A stretch of DNA of 64,000 nucleotides from Ryuthela nishihirai (lineage: Eukaryota > Arthropoda > Arachnida > Araneae > Heptathelidae), in NCBI GenBank assembly GCA_038380435.1, contig JAWZYU010000034.1, forward strand, positions 974,704 through 1,038,703, given 5' to 3'. Of this stretch, positions 58,201 through 64,000 are shown piece by piece (position 1 is the first letter of the stretch; the number at the start of each line of letters is the position of its first letter). The notes below the pieces were generated by a model. It did not search any database, was not told where the DNA came from, and was given only the letters and a program-made list of their open reading frames with translations. A program made the position numbers and the translations under genes.

Positions 58201-59905
58201 CCCCCATGGCACCTTTCAAAGGCTCGTGAATCCAGTAACTCTGATTGCAGAACCCCCCATGGCACCTTTCAATGGCTCGTGAATCCACTAACTCTGATTG
58301 CAGAACCCCCATGGCACCTTTCAAAGGCTCGTGAATCCACTAACTCTGATTGCAGAACCCCCATGGCACCTTTTAATGGCTCATGAATCCACTAATTCTG
58401 ATTGCAGAACCCCCGTGGCACCTTTCAAAGGCTCGTGAATCCACTAACTCTGATTGCAGAAACCCCATGGCAGCTTTCAAAGGCTCATGAATCCACTAAC
58501 TCTGATTGCAGAACCCCTATGGCGCCTTTCAAAGGCTCGTGAATCCACTATCTCTGATTGCAGAAACCCCATGGCACCTTTCAAAGGCTCGTGAATCCAG
58601 TAACTCTGATTGCAGAACCCCCCATGGCACCTTTCAATGGCTCATGAATCCACTAACTCTGATTGCAGAACCCCCATGGCACCTTTCAAAGGCTCGTGAA
58701 TCCACTAACTCTGATTGCAGAACCCCCATGGCACCTTTCAAAGGCTCATGAATCCACTAACTCTGATTGCAGAACCCCCATGGCACCTTTCAAAGGCTCG
58801 TGAATCCACTAAACTCTGATTGCAGAACCCCCATGGCACCTTTCAAAGGCTCATGAATCCACTAACTCTGATTGCAGAACCCCCATGGCACCTTTCAAAG
58901 GCTCGTGAATCCACTAAACTCTGATTGCAGAACCCCCATGGCACCTTTCAAAGGCTCGTGAATCCACTAACTCTGATTGCAGAACCCCCATGGCACCTTT
59001 CAAAGGCTCATGAATCCACTAACTCTGATTGCAGAACCCCCATGGCACCTTTCAAAGGCTCGTGAATCCACTAACTCTGATTGCAGAACTCCCATGGCAC
59101 CTTTCAAAGGCTCGTGAATCCACTAACTCTGATTGCAGAACCCCCATGGCACCTTTCAAAGGCTCATGAATCCACTAACTCTGATTGCAGAACCCCCATG
59201 GCACCTTTTAAAGGCTCATGAATCCACTAACTCTGATTGCAGAACCCCCATGGCACCTTTCAAAGGCTCATGAATCCACTAACTCTGATTGCAGAACCCC
59301 CATGGCACCTTTCAAGGGCTCATGAATCCACTATCTCTGATTGCAGAAACCCCATGGCACCTTTCAAAGGCTCGTGAATCCACTAACTCTGATTGCAGAA
59401 CCCCTATGGCACCTTTCAAAGGCTCATGAATCCACTAACTCTGATTGCAGAACCCCCATGGCACCTTTCAAAGGCTCGTGAATCCACTAACTCTGATTGC
59501 AGAAACCCCATGGCACCTTTCAAAGGCTCGTGAATCCACTAACTCTGATTGCAGAACCCTTATGGCACCTTTCAAAGGCTCATGAATCCACTAACTCTGA
59601 TTGCAGAACCCCCATGGCACCTTTCAAAGGCTCGTGAATCCACTAACTCTGATTGCAGAACCCCTATGGCACCTTTCAAAGGCTCATGAATCCACTAACT
59701 CTGATTGCAGAACCCCCATGGCACCTTTCAAAGGCTCATGAATCCACTAACTCTGATTGCAGAACCCCCATGGCACCTTTCAAGGGCTCATGAATCCACT
59801 ATCTCTGATTGCAGAAACCCCATGGCACCTTTCAAAGGCTCGTGAAGCCACTAACTCTGATTGCAGAACCCCCATGGCACCTTTCAAAGGCTCATGAATC
59901 CACTA
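54590..59905. repeat. Higher-order block, 1772-bp period, three copies
   Basis: The variant-unit pair near 54597 and 54962 recurs near 56369/56734 and 58141/58506, a constant 1772-bp step. The GAACTCCCATGG marker follows the same step (55542, 57314, 59085). 1772 equals 34 units of 52 plus four of the 53-bp units. Confidence 0.9.
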
Positions 59906-62900
59906 ACTCTGATTGCAGAACCCCCATGGCACCTTTCAAAGGCTCGTGAATCCACTAACTCTGATTGCAGAAACCCCATGGCACCTTTCAAAGGCTCGTG
60001 AATCCACTAACTCTGATTGCAGAACCCCCATGGCACCTTTCAAAGGCTCATGAATCCACTAACTCTGATTGCAGAACCCCCATGGCACCTTTCAAAGGCT
60101 CGTGAATCCACTAACTCTGATTGCAGAAACCCCATGGCACCTTTCAAAGGCTCATGAATCCACTAACTCTGATTGCAGAACCCCCATGGCACCTTTCAAA
60201 GGCTCATGAATCCACTAACTCTGATTGCAGAACCCCCATGGCACCTTTCAAAGGCTCGTGAATCCACTAAACTCTGATTGCAGAACCCCCATGGCACCTT
60301 TCAAAGGCTCATGAATCCACTAACTCTGATTGCAGAACCCCCATGGCACCTTTCAAAGGCTCGTGAATCTACTAACTCTGATTGCAGAACCCCCATGGCA
60401 CCTTTCAAAGGCTCATGAATCCACTAACTCTGATTGCAGAACCCCCATGGCACCTTTCAAAGGCTCGTGAATCCACTAACTCTGATTGCAGAACTCCCAT
60501 GGCACCTTTCAAAGGCTCGTGAATCCACTAACTCTGATTGCAGAACCCCCATGGCACCTTTCAAAGGCTCATGAATCCACTAACTCTGATTGCAGAACCC
60601 CTATGGCACCTTTCAAAGGCTCATGAATCCACTAACTCTGATTGCAGAACCCCCATGGCACCTTTTAAAGGCTCATGAATCCACTAACTCCGATTGCAGA
60701 ACCCCCATGGCACCTTTCAAAGGCTCATGAATCCACTAACTCTGATTGCAGAACCCCTATGGCACCTTTCAAAGGCTCATGAATCCACTAACTCTGATTG
60801 CAGAACCCCCATGGCACCTTTCAAAGGCTCATGAATCCACTAACTCTGATTGCAGAACCCCCATGGCACCTTTCAAAGGCTCATGAATCCACTAACTCTG
60901 ATTGCAGAACCCCCATGGCACCTTTCAAAGGCTCGTGAATCCACTAAACTCTGATTGCAGAACCCCCATGGCACCTTTCAAAGGCTCATGAATCCACTAA
61001 CTCTGATTGCAGAACCCCCATGGCACCTTTCAAAGGCTCGTGAATCCACTAACTCTGATTGCAGAACCCCCATGGCACCTTTCAAAGGCTCATGAATCCA
61101 CTAACTCTGATTGCAGAACCCCCATGGCACCTTTCAAAGGCTCGTGAATCCACTAACTCTGATTGCAGAACTCCCATGGCACCTTTCAAAGGCTCGTGAA
61201 TCCACTAACTCTGATTGCAGAACCCCCATGGCACCTTTCAATGGCTCATGAATCCACTAACTCTGATTGCAGAACCCCCATGGCACCTTTCAAAGGCTCG
61301 TGAATCCACTAACTCTGATTGCAGAACCCCCATGGCACCTTTCAAAGGCTCATGAATCCACTAACTCTGATTGCAGAACCCCCATGGCACCTTTCAAAGG
61401 CTCGTGAATCCACTAAACTCTGATTGCAGAACCCCCATGGCACCTTTCAAAGGCTCATGAATCCACTAACTCTGATTGCAGAACCCCCATGGCACCTTTC
61501 AAAGGCTCGTGAATCCACTAAACTCTGATTGCAGAACCCCCATGGCACCTTTCAAAGGCTCGTGAATCCACTAACTCTGATTGCAGAACCCCCATGGCAC
61601 CTTTCAAAGGCTCATGAATCCACTAACTCTGATTGCAGAACCCCCATGGCACCTTTCAAAGGCTCGTGAATCCACTAACTCTGATTGCAGAACTCCCATG
61701 GCACCTTTCAAAGGCTCGTGAATCCACTAACTCTGATTGCAGAACCCCCATGGCACCTTTCAAAGGCTCATGAATCCACTAACTCTGATTGCAGAACCCC
61801 CATGGCACCTTTTAAAGGCTCATGAATCCACTAACTCTGATTGCAGAACCCCCATGGCACCTTTCAAAGGCTCATGAATCCACTAACTCTGATTGCAGAA
61901 CCCCCATGGCACCTTTCAAGGGCTCATGAATCCACTATCTCTGATTGCAGAAACCCCATGGCACCTTTCAAAGGCTCGTGAATCCACTAACTCTGATTGC
62001 AGAACCCCTATGGCACCTTTCAAAGGCTCATGAATCCACTAACTCTGATTGCAGAACCCCCATGGCACCTTTCAAAGGCTCGTGAATCCACTAACTCTGA
62101 TTGCAGAAACCCCATGGCACCTTTCAAAGGCTCGTGAATCCACTAACTCTGATTGCAGAACCCTTATGGCACCTTTCAAAGGCTCATGAATCCACTAACT
62201 CTGATTGCAGAACCCCCATGGCACCTTTCAAAGGCTCGTGAATCCACTAACTCTGATTGCAGAACCCCTATGGCACCTTTCAAAGGCTCATGAATCCACT
62301 AACTCTGATTGCAGAACCCCCATGGCACCTTTCAAAGGCTCATGAATCCACTAACTCTGATTGCAGAACCCCCATGGCACCTTTCAAGGGCTCATGAATC
62401 CACTATCTCTGATTGCAGAAACCCCATGGCACCTTTCAAAGGCTCGTGAAGCCACTAACTCTGATTGCAGAACCCCCATGGCACCTTTCAAAGGCTCATG
62501 AATCCACTAACTCTGATTGCAGAACCCCCATGGCACCTTTCAAAGGCTCGTGAATCCACTAACTCTGATTGCAGAAACCCCATGGCACCTTTCAAAGGCT
62601 CGTGAATCCACTAACTCTGATTGCAGAACCCCCATGGCACCTTTCAAAGGCTCATGAATCCACTAACTCTGATTGCAGAACCCCCATGGCACCTTTCAAA
62701 GGCTCGTGAATCCACTAACTCTGATTGCAGAAACCCCATGGCACCTTTCAAAGGCTCATGAATCCACTAACTCTGATTGCAGAACCCCCATGGCACCTTT
62801 CAAAGGCTCATGAATCCACTAACTCTGATTGCAGAACCCCCATGGCACCTTTCAAAGGCTCGTGAATCCACTAAACTCTGATTGCAGAACCCCCATGGCA

Positions 62901-64000
62901 CCTTTCAAAGGCTCATGAATCCACTAACTCTGATTGCAGAACCCCCATGGCACCTTTCAAAGGCTCGTGAATCTACTAACTCTGATTGCAGAACCCCCAT
63001 GGCACCTTTCAAAGGCTCATGAATCCACTAACTCTGATTGCAGAACCCCCATGGCACCTTTCAAAGGCTCGTGAATCCACTAACTCTGATTGCAGAACTC
63101 CCATGGCACCTTTCAAAGGCTCGTGAATCCACTAACTCTGATTGCAGAACCCCCATGGCACCTTTCAAAGGCTCATGAATCCACTAACTCTGATTGCAGA
63201 ACCCCTATGGCACCTTTCAAAGGCTCATGAATCCACTAACTCTGATTGCAGAACCCCCATGGCACCTTTTAAAGGCTCATGAATCCACTAACTCTGATTG
63301 CAGAACCCCCATGGCACCTTTCAAAGGCTCATGAATCCACTAACTCTGATTGCAGAACCCCTATGGCACCTTTCAAAGGCTCATGAATCCACTAACTCTG
63401 ATTGCAGAACCCCCATGGCACCTTTCAAAGGCTCATGAATCCACTAACTCTGATTGCAGAACCCCCATGGCACCTTTCAAAGGCTCATGAATCCACTAAC
63501 TCTGATTGCAGAACCCCCATGGCACCTTTCAAAGGCTCGTGAATCCACTAAACTCTGATTGCAGAACCCCCATGGCACCTTTCAAAGGCTCATGAATCCA
63601 CTAACTCTGATTGCAGAACCCCCATGGCACCTTTCAAAGGCTCGTGAATCCACTAACTCTGATTGCAGAACCCCCATGGCACCTTTCAAAGGCTCATGAA
63701 TCCACTAACTCTGATTGCAGAACCCCCATGGCACCTTTCAAAGGCTCGTGAATCCACTAACTCTGATTGCAGAACTCCCATGGCACCTTTCAAAGGCTCG
63801 TGAATCCACTAACTCTGATTGCAGAACCCCCATGGCACCTTTCAAAGGCTCATGAATCCACTAACTCTGATTGCAGAACCCCTATGGCACCTTTCAAAGG
63901 CTCATGAATCCACTAACTCTGATTGCAGAACCCCCATGGCACCTTTTAAAGGCTCATGAATCCACTAACTCTGATTGCAGAACCCCCATGGCACCTTTCA
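59080..64000. repeat. Higher-order block, about 2604-bp period, running off the window
   Basis: GAACTCCCATGG at 59085, 60491 and 61168 recurs at 61690, 63095 and 63772. GTGAAGCCACTAAC near 59845 recurs near 62449, and CCCTTATGG near 59557 recurs near 62161. All steps are 2604-2605 bp, equal to 50 units of 52 plus four extra bases. Confidence 0.88.

Larger units (their letters stand above)
41168..64000. repeat. 52-bp minisatellite, about 440 units, continues past the window
   Basis: The unit is ATCCACTAACTCTGATTGCA, GAACCCCCATGGCACCTTTC, AAAGGCTCATGA (52 bp). Recurrent variants: CTCGTGA for CTCATGA, CTATCTC for CTAACTC, GGCGCC for GGCACC, CCCCTATGG, GAAACCCC, AATGGCTC, and a 53-bp form with CTAAACTC. 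Length is 22.8 kb in this window, with no other sequence interrupting it. Because 52 is 1 modulo 3, reading frames rotate from unit to unit; the recurring 81- and 70-codon frames on the two strands follow from the variant pattern and are not genes. Confidence 0.98.

Noticed and set aside
41619..58751. Recurring 81-codon plus-strand and 70-codon minus-strand frames
   Set aside because: They restate the 52-bp unit variants (52 is 1 modulo 3). They overlap each other on opposite strands and stop at unit-fixed TGA words. Their spacing was useful only as a marker of higher-order blocks.
41168..64000. CRISPR-like array
   Set aside because: Units are contiguous without unique spacers, the context is eukaryotic, and there are no cas genes.
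1..64000. Endogenous retrovirus or LTR retrotransposon
   Set aside because: No protease, integrase, primer-binding site or paired long terminal repeats were seen; all RT sequences present are of the non-LTR type.

Overview
This is a eukaryotic, most likely arthropod (possibly chelicerate) genomic window. The evidence is indirect: dense tRNA-derived SINEs with target-site duplications, decayed non-LTR retrotransposons, Tc1/pogo-type DNA transposons, spliceosomal-type exon borders, AT-rich spacers and more than 28 kb of minisatellite. I see no bacterial genes, operons, CRISPR array, rRNA or intact tRNA gene, and no complete host protein-coding gene. The species assignment is inference.

Layout. 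1-5.8 kb: a SINE, a two-copy repeat, two abutting minisatellites (about 36 and 41 bp units) that run straight into the 3' half of a Tigger/pogo transposase pseudogene with its 3' terminal repeat, then a SINE and a palindromic MITE. 6-10 kb: a LINE tail fragment, an internally deleted Tc1-like element with TA target sites, a 66-bp inverted exact copy of part of it, and tRNA-like relics. 10.04-14.69 kb: a minisatellite of about 49 bp built of three related 15-17 bp subunits. 15-22 kb: seven SINE1 copies or relatives with clear target-site duplications, a CR1/L2-like LINE tail, and old degenerate repeats. 23.3-28.4 kb: a LINE locus on the minus strand made of an endonuclease plus RT piece, a second RT piece and an extra 3' tail. 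29.0-29.8 kb: a pogo-like deletion derivative with 25-bp terminal repeats. 30-36 kb: SINEs, a cluster of direct and inverted repeats, and a tandem segmental duplication carrying candidate exons with good splice borders on the minus strand. 38.7-41.1 kb: a 5'-truncated LINE with RT and RNase H. 41.17 kb to the window end: a 52-bp minisatellite (about 440 units, not finished at the edge) with several nested higher-order periods.

Nothing here works together as a pathway. The window is a record of transposition, tandem amplification and decay. The best leads for something undescribed are the 52-bp array with higher-order blocks of about 1.77, 2.60, 3.23 and 3.34 kb, and the duplicated exon cluster at 32.5-35.9 kb, where a duplication breakpoint falls inside an exon.
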